From: Brevibacterium antiquum CNRZ 918
GTDB lineage: Bacteria; Actinomycetota; Actinomycetes; Actinomycetales; Brevibacteriaceae
DNA: 64,000 nt
Assembly: GCF_900169145.1 (NCBI RefSeq)
Contig: NZ_FXZD01000005.1
Location: forward strand, 218,238 to 282,237
Direction of reading: 5' to 3'
The translations under genes and the position numbers were made by a program. The notes under the pieces are model-generated. The model searched no databases, was not told the origin of the DNA, and worked only from the letters and a program-made list of their open reading frames with translations. This document shows, piece by piece, positions 16,561 through 25,857 of the stretch. How positions within the stretch are numbered: position 1 is the stretch's first letter; every line of letters begins with the position of its first letter.

Positions 16561-17934
16561 TCAGGCTTTAGCGGCTTCCTTCTTGGGAGCCGGCTTTGAG
16601 TTGGCTGCCTCGACGAAGTTCCTCCGAGGAACATCGAGATCGGCCAACGGCATCGCGTCGCGGCCGACGATTGCGTTGAGGATCCAGTTGCCGAAGACCT
16701 TGACCTTGCGGTCCATCGTCGGGATCGCGTAGCCGTGGTAGGCACGGTGCATCAGCCAAGCGAGGACGCCACGGGCTTCGAAGTCGCCCATCTGCGAAAC
16801 GCCCTTGTACAGGCCGAGGCCGGCCACGGAGCCGATGGTCTTGTGGAAGTACTGTTTGAACTCGGTCTCTCCGCGCAGCGCGGCGAGAACGTTGGCAGCC
16901 AGCACTGGCGCCTGGCGCACGGCGTGCTGAGCGTTGGGCACGCAGTAGCCACCCACGCCGCCACCGGAGAGATCAGGCACAGCAGCGTTGTCACCGGCAG
17001 CCCATGCGCCTTCGACCACACCGTTGTCGCCCTCGATGCGCAGATCGGCGCGCACGGTCACACGACCGCGCTCATCGAGCGGAAGGTCTGAGTCGACGAG
17101 GATCGGGTTGGCTTTGACGCCAGCCGACCACACGATGGTGTCGGCGTCGAATTCTTCGCCGCTGGAGAGCTTGACGTGCTTGTCGGTGCAGTCCTGGAGG
17201 AAGGTCTCGAGGTACACGTCGATGCCGCGTTCGCGCATGTGCTCGACGACCCAGCGAGCCTGAGCTTCGCCGACTTCGGGCATGACACGGTCGAGTGCTT
17301 CGACGAGAACGAAGCGGACATCGGCTTCGGTCAGCGTCTCGTACTGAGCCACCGCGGACCGGACGACGTCTTCGAGCTCGGCAAGGAGTTCGATGCCGGC
17401 GAATCCGCCACCGACGAAGACGAAGGTCAGCGCCTTGCGACGCTCGTCATCGTCTTCCATCAGCGAGGCATCGGCCAAGCGGCTGAGGAGGTGATCGCGC
17501 AGTGCGACGGCTTCCTCGATGCGCTTGAGCCCAATGGCGTTCTCCTTGAGACCGGGGATCGGCAGGGCACGTGCCACCGAACCGGCAGCCATGATGATGT
17601 GGTCGTAGTCGAGCTCGAACGCTTCATCGTTCTCCGGCTCGACGGTGACGAACTTATCGCCGTGGTTGATCGAGGTGACCTTCGCGGTGATGACCTCAGC
17701 ACCGGAGAGGTTGCGACGCAGCGGCACGACGGCGTGACGCGGTTCGATGGACCCGGCTGCCACCTCGGGGAGGAACGGCAGGTAGGTCATGTAGGGGTTG
17801 GGATCGACCACGGTCACTGTGGCTTCGCCACGACCGAGGTTCTTCAACAGATTCTGAGCGGTAACGAGACCAAGGTAGCCGCCACCAACGACGAGGATTC
17901 GAGGACGCAATTTTGAGTTTCTGATGAGTGCCAT
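16561..17934 (-). CDS. ndh: type II NADH dehydrogenase (NDH-2)
   Basis: 457 residues, usual for NDH-2. It is a peripheral membrane flavoprotein that passes electrons from NADH to menaquinone without pumping protons. The FAD-binding motif is VVGGGYLGLVTAQ (about 15-27). The NADH-binding motif is FVGGGFAGIELLAEL (about 172). A third block, AWAAGDNAAVPD, is near 325. The C-terminus has the amphipathic/hydrophobic membrane-anchoring region (WLMHRAYHGYAIPTMDRK) and a Lys/Ala tail. The start ATG lies 6 nt from a TAAGAT -10 box (leaderless). A Rex-type operator sits directly upstream of that box, so NADH/NAD+ control is likely. Confidence 0.93.
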   Translation of the reverse strand: MALIRNSKLRPRILVVGGGYLGLVTAQNLLKNLGRGEATVTVVDPNPYMTYLPFLPEVAAGSIEPRHAVVPLRRNLSGAEVITAKVTSINHGDKFVTVEPENDEAFELDYDHIIMAAGSVARALPIPGLKENAIGLKRIEEAVALRDHLLSRLADASLMEDDDERRKALTFVFVGGGFAGIELLAELEDVVRSAVAQYETLTEADVRFVLVEALDRVMPEVGEAQARWVVEHMRERGIDVYLETFLQDCTDKHVKLSSGEEFDADTIVWSAGVKANPILVDSDLPLDERGRVTVRADLRIEGDNGVVEGAWAAGDNAAVPDLSGGGVGGYCVPNAQHAVRQAPVLAANVLAALRGETEFKQYFHKTIGSVAGLGLYKGVSQMGDFEARGVLAWLMHRAYHGYAIPTMDRKVKVFGNWILNAIVGRDAMPLADLDVPRRNFVEAANSKPAPKKEAAKA

Positions 17935-17940
17935 AGTCCC

Positions 17941-17946
17941 ATCTTA
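17941..17946 (-). promoter_or_regulatory. -10 box of ndh
   Basis: TAAGAT on the minus strand, 6 nt before the ndh ATG. Confidence 0.6.
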
Positions 17947-17951
17947 GGCCC

Positions 17952-17970
17952 TTGTGAAAACTTTCACGAA
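17952..17970 (-). promoter_or_regulatory. Rex-like operator upstream of ndh
   Basis: TTGTGAAAACTTTCACGAA. It fits the Rex consensus TTGTGAA-N4-TTCACAA with one mismatch. It occupies the space between the -10 and the expected -35 of ndh. Rex is the NADH-sensing repressor, and ndh is a known Rex target in other Gram-positive bacteria. Confidence 0.7.
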
Positions 17971-18014
17971 TTGCATCTCGACGCTCCAGATCAGAGGTTC
18001 AGCGCTGGCTTCGT

Positions 18015-19310
18015 TCACCGGCGGCGCCGGATGAAAACCACTGCGGAGAGCACGAAGAGGATCACCGCGATGAGGCCTCCGACACCCAGCACCGAGAAGC
18101 CCAACTTGGGTATCGACTGCGATGAGACAACGTCCTTGGGCGCGACCGCTTTCGGGTTGTCGTCCTGCGCTGGGGTCGCATTCTCAGTCTCAGCCGGGTC
18201 GGACTTCGCCCGCCTGTGCATCTCCACCCAATCGGCGAGAGCCTCGGCTGCGCTGGGCACCGTCTTCGGAACGTCCGACTTCATCGCGGCTTTCGGATCG
18301 AGGCGACCCCAACCGACGATCGGATCCGGCTTATCCTTTTTGGTCTGCCCCTTGTGTCCGGGGACGGGCTTGGCCGTCGAGGTCAGTTTGGCGGTGACCT
18401 CGTCGGCGCTGAGGTCGGGGTCGTCAGCCCGGATCAGCGCTGCCACTCCGGAGACGATGGGTGAGGCGAACGAACATCCTTGCCCCTCTGCGTAGCCGCC
18501 TGAGTAGTAAGGGATCGGAATGTCTGCCGCCGGCCCCATGAGATCCACAGCTGTTCCAGGAGCGGTCGACTCGGACTGAACACGGTCGTTCTTGCCCAGT
18601 CCGCCGACGCCGATGACTCCGGGCACCGTCGATGGTGACCACGCCTGAGTCGCCCCCTGAGAGGCGTTGCCGACACAGGCGACGATGACAACGTCCTTCT
18701 CATAGGCGTAGGCGAAGGATTCGTCCCAGCTGGCGGGCCAGGCAGGATCGTCCCAGCCCAGCGACATGTTGATGACCTTGGCTCCGGAATCCACGGCCCA
18801 TCGGATAGCTTTGTCGGCCTGCTCGCGAGTGGAGCCTGATTCCTTCGGGCGGTCGGGCCCCAACCACATCGAGGCAGACAGGATATCGACGTCGGGGGCG
18901 ACTCCCGTCGGCCCGGCTCCCTTGCCCTGTCCGGCGATGACGCCGGCTACGGCTGTGCCGTGGTGGATCGTGGTCTTGCCGCCGATCGGCGTTTTGCCGT
19001 CTTTGTCGAGTCCGCTGAAGTCCTTGGACTTGCTCACCACGCCGCGAAGGTCTTCGTGCTTGGCGTTGACCCCGGAATCGATGACAGCGACCTTCACCCC
19101 TTTGCCTGTGGACTTCTTCCACAGATCGTCGATGCCGTAGTCCTTGATGAACCACTGACCCGGGCCAGGCTCCGGCGCGGCCATGGCAGGTTGAGTCGTG
19201 CCCATGACCAGTCCCAGCACAAGGGATCCGATGACGGCGAATTTCGCGGTGCGCTGTCCAGCACGTGGACGTTTGGATGCTGTCGGTGTCCGCGCAGCGG
19301 CGGGCCTCAC
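18015..19310 (-). CDS. mycosin-like S8 serine protease, membrane anchored
   Basis: 431 residues. A signal peptide ends near AMAA-PE (about 45). The subtilisin triad is Asp78 (VAVIDSGVN), His117 (HHGTAVAGVIAG) and Ser280 (GCSFASPIVSG). After the domain comes a Pro/Lys/Asp-rich stretch (about 335-395), then a membrane helix (about 404-426) and a FIRRRR stop-transfer end. This layout is that of mycosins (MycP), which work with type VII secretion. No esx or ecc genes are in the window. It starts at a GTG overlapping the ppx stop (GTGA), so it is the last gene of the ftsB-DUF501-ppx run. Confidence 0.88.
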   Translation of the reverse strand: MRPAAARTPTASKRPRAGQRTAKFAVIGSLVLGLVMGTTQPAMAAPEPGPGQWFIKDYGIDDLWKKSTGKGVKVAVIDSGVNAKHEDLRGVVSKSKDFSGLDKDGKTPIGGKTTIHHGTAVAGVIAGQGKGAGPTGVAPDVDILSASMWLGPDRPKESGSTREQADKAIRWAVDSGAKVINMSLGWDDPAWPASWDESFAYAYEKDVVIVACVGNASQGATQAWSPSTVPGVIGVGGLGKNDRVQSESTAPGTAVDLMGPAADIPIPYYSGGYAEGQGCSFASPIVSGVAALIRADDPDLSADEVTAKLTSTAKPVPGHKGQTKKDKPDPIVGWGRLDPKAAMKSDVPKTVPSAAEALADWVEMHRRAKSDPAETENATPAQDDNPKAVAPKDVVSSQSIPKLGFSVLGVGGLIAVILFVLSAVVFIRRRR

Positions 19311-20254
19311 GACTGCCGGCGCGCGAGATCGAGCGCGGTGCCGTCGAGGATGTCCGTCTCCGAGACCATGATGTCGAGTTCGGCTCCCACACCTTTGACT
19401 GCGGAGTCGATGCGGGCCGCGATTCGCGCGAACAGCAGTCCCCCCGCCGCGATGACGTCGACGCGTCCGGGGTGCATGTATGGCAGTGCCGCACGGGCCT
19501 CACGCCCCATGCCCAACAGTTCGTCGGCCTCGCCGTCGATGTCTGCCACGCGCAGATGGGTGCCGTGGATGCGCTCGCGCTGGTAGCTGTCGAGGTCGAG
19601 GATTCCCGCGGTCAGTGTGGTGACGGTGCCTGCGACTCCGATCATCGTCCGCGGAGCAGCGAGATCGACGATCTCTGCCGCCTTGTCGAGGTTGGCGTCG
19701 ATGTCCTCGATGGCCGCCTGGACCTGCGCCGGGTCGGGGATGTCGACGGACATGTGACGTTCGGTCAGGCGCACGGACCCGATGTCCATGCTGACCGCCG
19801 AGGTGACGCTTTCGGTGCCGAGGACCAGCTCGGTTGAGCCCCCGCCAAGATCCATGACAAGGAACGGGCCGCTCTTCGCGTCGTGTCCGACGGTGGCGCC
19901 GAGGAATGACAGGTGGGCCTCTTCGTCACCGGTGATGACGTCGGGCACGACGCCCAGGATGCCGAAGATGCCTGCGGAGAATTCGTCACGGTTCTTCACA
20001 TCACGGCTGGCGGAGGTGGCGACGAATCTCAGCTTCTCCGGTGAGAACTCGGCGGCCACCTCGGCGAATTCCCGGGCTGCGGTGAATGTGCGCTCGAGCG
20101 CTTCGGGGGCGAACTCACCCGTCGCGTCCACTCCCTGGCCGAGGCGCACGATCCGGGTCTCGCGACGAAGCTCGGTCATCTGCCCCTGCGCATCGACGTC
20201 GGCGATGAGCAGACGCAGGGAGTTGGTCCCACAGTCGAAGGCGGCAACTCGCAT
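19307..20254 (-). CDS. ppx: Ppx/GppA exopolyphosphatase
   Basis: 315 residues, the short actinobacterial form. It releases phosphate from polyphosphate (and may act on pppGpp). Motifs of the ASKHA fold are AFDCGTNSLRLLIAD (4-18), the ITGDEEAHLSFLGA block (about 127-140) and DLGGGSTELVLG (about 153-164). ATG 20254 has GGAGAGG just upstream. It is 9 bp after DUF501 and overlaps the protease gene by 4 nt. Confidence 0.93.
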   Translation of the reverse strand: MRVAAFDCGTNSLRLLIADVDAQGQMTELRRETRIVRLGQGVDATGEFAPEALERTFTAAREFAEVAAEFSPEKLRFVATSASRDVKNRDEFSAGIFGILGVVPDVITGDEEAHLSFLGATVGHDAKSGPFLVMDLGGGSTELVLGTESVTSAVSMDIGSVRLTERHMSVDIPDPAQVQAAIEDIDANLDKAAEIVDLAAPRTMIGVAGTVTTLTAGILDLDSYQRERIHGTHLRVADIDGEADELLGMGREARAALPYMHPGRVDVIAAGGLLFARIAARIDSAVKGVGAELDIMVSETDILDGTALDLARRQS

Positions 20255-20263
20255 GAGCCTCTC

Positions 20264-20794
20264 CTATTCGCTTGCTTCGGCTGAAGAGTTTTCTGCGCCC
20301 GCCGGGGTGGGGACGTCGGTCATGAAGGAGATTGCGCGGTCGCCGATCGGGTTGAGACCGGGCCCAGCGGCCAGGGAATGTCCGACCAGAGCGTGCAGGC
20401 ATTTCACACGGTTGGGCATGCCACCGGCGGAGTAGTCCTTGATCTCGGTCACCTCGGCGATGCCGGCTGTCTCACCGATCTCGGAGCGTGTCGCGAGGTA
20501 GGCGGAGTGGGCCTTGGCGTAGGCAGCTGTGAGCTCTTCGTCCTCGGCGAGCTCAGCGGTCCACTCGGCCATAATTCCAGAGGCCTCGAGGCGCGAGCAC
20601 TCGGTGACGAAGGCGGGGTGTGTGAGGTAGAAGGCAGTGGGGAACGGTGAGCCGTCCTCGAGTCTGGGAGCAGTGGCGACAACCAGAGGCTCACCCGATG
20701 TGCTGCGGGCGGCAACCCCGACGACGCCGCGCGGAATCCGCCCGAGCTGGTCCTTCAGGATGGCGAAGTCCGCCTCGGTGCACTCTGTGATCAT
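20264..20794 (-). CDS. DUF501 protein
   Basis: 176 residues. DUF501 proteins sit between ftsB and ppx in most actinobacteria and have no assigned function. Conserved features visible are RIPRGVVGVAARSTSGEPLVV (about 19-39), PTAFYLTHPAFVTECSRLEASG (about 52-73) and the C-terminal PNRVKCLHALVGHSLAAGPG with Cys and His residues that could bind metal. The ATG overlaps the ftsB stop (TGATG). Confidence 0.88.
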   Translation of the reverse strand: MITECTEADFAILKDQLGRIPRGVVGVAARSTSGEPLVVATAPRLEDGSPFPTAFYLTHPAFVTECSRLEASGIMAEWTAELAEDEELTAAYAKAHSAYLATRSEIGETAGIAEVTEIKDYSAGGMPNRVKCLHALVGHSLAAGPGLNPIGDRAISFMTDVPTPAGAENSSAEASE

Positions 20795-21285
20795 CAGCCC
20801 TTCTCCACGGTATTGCCGACCTCTTGAATCGACTCCAGCAACTCAAGGTACCAGGCTTGTTTGCGTTGCGGGCGGTCCGTATCCGAATCGTCACCGTCGA
20901 TCGCCTCTTGGTTGGTGACGATGACCGCGTTCTTGCCCTCTTCCACGTAGTACTGATCCTTGCGGGCCTTGCGTTTGATGTACGCCGGGTCCTTGAGATT
21001 CTCGTTCCGCTCCTCCAGCCCCTGGACTTCGGACTTCGTCGATTCGATCTCGCTGTTGAGCGCGGCGATCTGCTGTGCCTGCTTGAGGGCTGAGTTGATC
21101 GAGGGCAGGAAGGTGACGAGCACGATGGCGATGACGAGGAGGAAGACGCCAGTCTGCCAGGACAGTTTCCGTTTGCGAGTATCTTCGGTGGGCTGAGCCT
21201 CGACGACCGGTGTGGGGCGTCGACGGGGAGCGGCTCTGCCCGGAGCCGATTTGGGGGCGCTGTTTCTAGGCTTACTCGGAACCAT
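20794..21285 (-). CDS. ftsB: septum formation initiator, FtsB/DivIC family
   Basis: 163 residues. A basic, Pro/Ala-rich cytoplasmic tail (1-42) is followed by one membrane helix (about 44-64) and a coiled coil (about 68-100) with the family pattern LEERNENLKDPAYIKRKAR. It is a bitopic divisome protein that pairs with FtsL and FtsQ. ATG 21285 has AGAGGAAAGAG before it. Next to eno in most actinobacteria, but here separated from it by an inserted gene on the other strand. Confidence 0.88.
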   Translation of the reverse strand: MVPSKPRNSAPKSAPGRAAPRRRPTPVVEAQPTEDTRKRKLSWQTGVFLLVIAIVLVTFLPSINSALKQAQQIAALNSEIESTKSEVQGLEERNENLKDPAYIKRKARKDQYYVEEGKNAVIVTNQEAIDGDDSDTDRPQRKQAWYLELLESIQEVGNTVEKG

Positions 21286-21720
21286 GTCTCTTTCCTCTGC
21301 GACCGGGGATGGGGAAGGCAGTCGCAACACATCTAAGTCTGCCGTGTCAGCATCCGGACTGCGAGGATTTGGGGGCCGTGGCGTGTTCTATTTTTCGAAA
21401 GCCGGCATCCACCGGGCGGCTTCGGTCGCGTCACCTGCCCGCATCGGACGCCCGCGGCCTGTCCGCCTCCGCCTCGGTCGCCCGTGGCGTGCCCGCCACC
21501 GTCTTGGGGCCACGCCCTACCTGCACCACTGCGTCATACAAGCAATTCGGCTACCAGCACCGCTGACTCTAAAACCTCCCGCTGCTGATGGGTGAATTGG
21601 AAGTTACGGTACGGGGTGCGAAATCTGCGGCCCCGCACTGCACCCCCTCCGCATGCTCGAATGCCCGCCAGCACTGCGGAATTCCCTGATCCCGCTGTCC
21701 GCGTCCACCGCAATCACTAC
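21286..21720. other. Long intergenic stretch before ftsB
   Basis: About 435 bp with no convincing gene. It contains the ftsB promoter region and the second copy of a degenerate repeat (next entry). Small frames in it are Arg/Pro/Ala-rich artefacts of GC bias. Confidence 0.45.
21567..21624. repeat. Degenerate intergenic repeat, copy 2
   Basis: CTCTAAAACCTCCC ... GGAAGTTACGG followed by ACGGGGTGCGAAA. The order and spacing resemble the element at 4755-4831, although the sequence is only partly conserved. Confidence 0.35.
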
Positions 21721-21741
21721 CTATCCACAGGCTTATGCACA
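21721..21741 (+). promoter_or_regulatory. Two DnaA-box-like 9-mers
   Basis: CTATCCACA (21721-21729) and TTATGCACA (21733-21741) each differ by one base from the DnaA box TTATCCACA. They are 12 bp apart in the same orientation, 37 bp before the AbiEi/VSR-like gene. Confidence 0.4.
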
Positions 21742-21777
21742 GGTTGAATATTCATCATTGCGCTTTCTCATCTTTTG

Positions 21778-22842
21778 ATGCAGTTGAATATCATGTACAA
21801 GATTATGACCACACGACAGATCATCCGACTCGGATTCACTCACGCAGACATCCGGCGTGTCCGAAGCTGCTGCGTTCGTCGCCTGTCGCGCGGCGTCTAT
21901 TCGGTCAGACATGTCTGCGCCGAGGAAGACCACCGGCGGCTGTGGGCGAGCATTGATGAAGGAACGCATTCGGAGTTCACAGAGCACGGAGACATCCGTG
22001 ATGAGATCGCAGAGCTCGACGCCGCAGTCATGGCGCGATGCGAAGTCAGATTCCAAACACAGGGGCAGCAGGAACGTCGGGCAGAATCTGACGCCGCCGC
22101 TGGGTCATCCGCATCAATGCGAACGTCGTCTGCTTCACCCCCACCCGAGGTGTTCTCGCACATCTCCGCTGCTCTCATCCACGGCCTGCCTATTGCTTAC
22201 CCTGTCACCCACCAGGTGGAGGTAGTGCGCCCCGGAGTCAACCGCAGGTTCAAGAGCATCCATGTCAGCGGCGTGACAATACCGAAGCATCACCGGCAGG
22301 GAGTTCGCGGGACCGAGGTGACAACGCTCGAACGCACACTCATTGATGTGGCTCGCACATACAACCCCGATATCTCGGTTTCCATGCTCGACAACGCTTT
22401 GCGCCGCGGCCTGACGACGCGGGAGAAGATCCTCGTGACGCTGGCACAATGTGTGGAGACGAGGAACACCAAGAAAGTTCATCGCGCTCTCGACCTGGCC
22501 GATGCCCGTCGCGAATCTCCCGCCGAATCGATCGCCGCGGTCAGATTCTTCCAACACGGATTCGTCGGCTTCGTCCCCCAAGTCGAGTTCGACGTGACCT
22601 CACAGCGGGCAAAGGTTCGCGTCGACTTCTGCCACCGGGCAGCTCGGCTGATCGTTGAAATCGACGGAATCGGGAAGTTGTATCTTGGCTCGGGAGTGCC
22701 ACGTGAGGAACTCGAACGCGAAAGGCGCAGAGAGCAAGGGCTGCGTGATCAAGGATGGCGAGTCATCAGAATCAGCTGGAAAGAGCTGTTCAAAGAGTCG
22801 AAGTTCGAGGAGATCAGGCGAGTTCTCATGGGAACCAAATGA
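21778..22842 (+). CDS. AbiEi-type N-terminus with VSR/DUF559-like nuclease C-terminus
   Basis: 354 residues from ATG 21778 (21805 is an alternative). The N-terminal part (RQIIRLGFTHADIRRVRSCCVRRLSRGVYSV) matches the AbiEi winged-helix antitoxin domain. The middle has the usual EVTTLERTLIDVAR segment (about 180). The C-terminus carries a VSR/DUF559-like fold: VRVDFCHRAARLIVEIDG, then EELERERRREQGLRDQGWRVIRI, with Asp/Glu residues of a PD-(D/E)XK nuclease. Its base composition is more AT-rich than its neighbours. It lies on the plus strand within the minus-strand eno-ftsB run, so it was probably inserted. No toxin partner is adjacent. Confidence 0.75.
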   Translation: MQLNIMYKIMTTRQIIRLGFTHADIRRVRSCCVRRLSRGVYSVRHVCAEEDHRRLWASIDEGTHSEFTEHGDIRDEIAELDAAVMARCEVRFQTQGQQERRAESDAAAGSSASMRTSSASPPPEVFSHISAALIHGLPIAYPVTHQVEVVRPGVNRRFKSIHVSGVTIPKHHRQGVRGTEVTTLERTLIDVARTYNPDISVSMLDNALRRGLTTREKILVTLAQCVETRNTKKVHRALDLADARRESPAESIAAVRFFQHGFVGFVPQVEFDVTSQRAKVRVDFCHRAARLIVEIDGIGKLYLGSGVPREELERERRREQGLRDQGWRVIRISWKELFKESKFEEIRRVLMGTK

Positions 22843-23052
22843 TTGTCCGAAGATGCTCTCAGAGGTCGCAGCTGCTGCAACAGTTGCAATGGCCGCCCCT
22901 CACCCGCAGCTTCGTGAACAACCTCTGCAGCAGTATGAATTGCGCGGGACGGGTGGACTTGGGTGACTCCCGGGGTGCTCTGCGAATCCCAGGAGGTTTT
23001 GTGACCGCCGGGACGCCGCGCTTCCTCCGGAGGGTTTTGGAGATGAATAGCG

Positions 23053-23102
23053 CCGAGGCGGGGGGCAGGGGGCCATTGATGATAAACTGACCCCCGCCTC
23101 GG
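23053..23102 (-). terminator. Inverted repeat downstream of eno
   Basis: A perfect 12-bp inverted repeat (CCGAGGCGGGGG with CCCCCGCCTCGG) separated by 26 nt, just after the eno stop. There is no T tail. It may act as a terminator or a 3' stabiliser. Confidence 0.5.
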
Positions 23103-23114
23103 GGACGAAGCCAT

Positions 23115-24398
<1,284 letters not shown>

Positions 24399-24419
24399 TT
24401 ACTCCTTCGCAATTGGTTT

Positions 24420-24436
24420 CACATGGGGAACATGTG
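24420..24436 (-). promoter_or_regulatory. Inverted repeat in the eno leader
   Basis: CACATG-GGGAA-CATGTG, a perfect 6-bp repeat 25 bp upstream of the eno start. It could be an operator or a small leader hairpin. Confidence 0.4.
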
Positions 24437-24477
24437 CCTGCAGGACAGCTTAGTGTACCGAAGGACCGAGCTCATTT

Positions 24478-25293
24478 TCAGTCCCGGATGGTTTCTACTC
24501 TGTCGGCAGGCGTCAACAGCTGCCCGCGCAGTCTATCCGGGCTCGCCGGGTCCATTCCATGCTCGAGCAGATAGGATTCGACTCCGTTCTTGGCATACTG
24601 CGCGTCGATGGAGTCGAGGGTATTCGCCATGAGTTCCGGCGGTGCCGCTGTTGCAGTCTCGGCGAGGTTCCCGGAGATTCCGGCGTCGGAGAAGTTCCTG
24701 ATGATGTTCTCGAGGAATCCTCCTGACAGGTACTGCGAGGTAATCGCATACTCCTCGAGGATCTCGTGACGCCCAACGCCCAGAAGGGTGAGGATGAAGG
24801 CGGCGACGACACCGGTCCGGTCTTTGCCGGCAGAGCAGTGGAAGACCACTCCGCCTTCGCAACGCTGTGCAACGACGTCGACTGCCATGGCCAAACGGGG
24901 TCCGAAATGACCGATCATGAGGTGATAGATCTTGCTCAGCGAGCGATCGGAGAGGTCCATCCCGGTTGCCTCGGCGGCCTTCGCCATCTCCTCGCGGCTG
25001 AGCTGTTTCGCGGGGAAGAAGTGATCGTCGAAGATGGGCAGCTCGATGTGTTCCACCTCGAGTCCCTCGAGCGCATCGGGCAACTTGGAGCGTTCTCCGA
25101 CGTCACGCAGATCCACGACGGTTCTGATCCCGAGTGCTCTGATGTCGACTCGCGACCTGTCGGTGAGTTGAGCGAGACCGTCGGAGCGGTAGACCTTCCC
25201 CGTTCCGACTCTCGACTCCCCCGCCGAGGTGGGAGATCCTCCGATGTCACGGAAGTTGAATGTGCCTTCGATGTCGATGCGGTCCAAGCTCAC
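24478..25293 (-). CDS. PtpB-type tyrosine-protein phosphatase
   Basis: 271 residues. The signature loop HCSAGKDRTG (Cys153, Arg159) and the N-terminal NFRDIGG motif are those of MptpB-like dual-specificity or phosphoinositide phosphatases. The family is cytoplasmic or secreted. No signal peptide is seen here. It starts at a GTG that overlaps the mazG stop (GTGA), so the two are coupled. The N-terminal GSPTSAGE stretch is encoded by a GC-rich motif that recurs in the window. Confidence 0.87.
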   Translation of the reverse strand: MSLDRIDIEGTFNFRDIGGSPTSAGESRVGTGKVYRSDGLAQLTDRSRVDIRALGIRTVVDLRDVGERSKLPDALEGLEVEHIELPIFDDHFFPAKQLSREEMAKAAEATGMDLSDRSLSKIYHLMIGHFGPRLAMAVDVVAQRCEGGVVFHCSAGKDRTGVVAAFILTLLGVGRHEILEEYAITSQYLSGGFLENIIRNFSDAGISGNLAETATAAPPELMANTLDSIDAQYAKNGVESYLLEHGMDPASPDRLRGQLLTPADRVETIRD

Positions 25294-25748
25294 TGATTCG
25301 TGTCTTTCTGCTGTTTCTCTTCGGTCTTGATCCGGCGGTACTCCCGCTCGACGTCCTCTAGGGAGGCCATCTGCTCATCGCTGGCGTCCTCACCGAACGC
25401 CAGGGGATGGCGGCGGATGAGTTTTGCTTCCAGCCCTTCGACGATCGTCCCCAAGGTGTGCCCGTAGGGAGCGGAGCCACTCTCGTCCAGCAGAGCGGAG
25501 TGGAAGAGCACCTGGTAGAAGACGTCGCCGAGCTCCTCGACGACGGCGGCGCGGTGGTCCGGGTTCGGATCGGCTCGGTAGTCTGCAAGCGCTTCGATGA
25601 GCTCTTCGGTCTCTTCACGCGCATACTTCTCGAGGCTGCTGTGGTCCTGCCGGCTCGACCAGGGGCACCGGCGCCGCAGTGTCGCCATTGCCTCGATTGC
25701 TCCCTGCGTCCGAGCACCGACGACGCCCGCTGTCTCTGACTGCTCCAC
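25290..25748 (-). CDS. mazG: MazG-family nucleotide pyrophosphohydrolase
   Basis: 152 residues from GTG 25748, single-domain MazG. It hydrolyses NTPs to NMP and PPi, possibly cleaning the nucleotide pool. The family pattern LRRRCPWSSRQDHSSLEKYAREETEEL (quoted in pieces: RRRCPW, then KYAREETEELIEAL) starts near residue 24, and the metal-binding VEELGDVFYQVLFHS is near 72. A longer frame to 26045 overlaps csbD and its terminator and is rejected. GGAAGG lies about 10 nt before the GTG. It is upstream of, and coupled to, the phosphatase. Confidence 0.87.
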   Translation of the reverse strand: MEQSETAGVVGARTQGAIEAMATLRRRCPWSSRQDHSSLEKYAREETEELIEALADYRADPNPDHRAAVVEELGDVFYQVLFHSALLDESGSAPYGHTLGTIVEGLEAKLIRRHPLAFGEDASDEQMASLEDVEREYRRIKTEEKQQKDTNQ

Positions 25749-25819
25749 TGTTGTGACACCTTCCGATTCCTGCGCCGCTGCGAGGGCTCGACGCGCTATG
25801 AGGGTCGAACAATAAGAAT

Positions 25820-25847
25820 GACCCCCACCGCAAGCGCGATGGGGGTC
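25820..25847 (-). terminator. Terminator of csbD
   Basis: An 8-bp perfect stem (GACCCCCA with TGGGGGTC) extended inward, followed on the minus strand by ATTCTTATTGTT. Confidence 0.8.
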
Positions 25848-25857
25848 GAGTTCTGCA

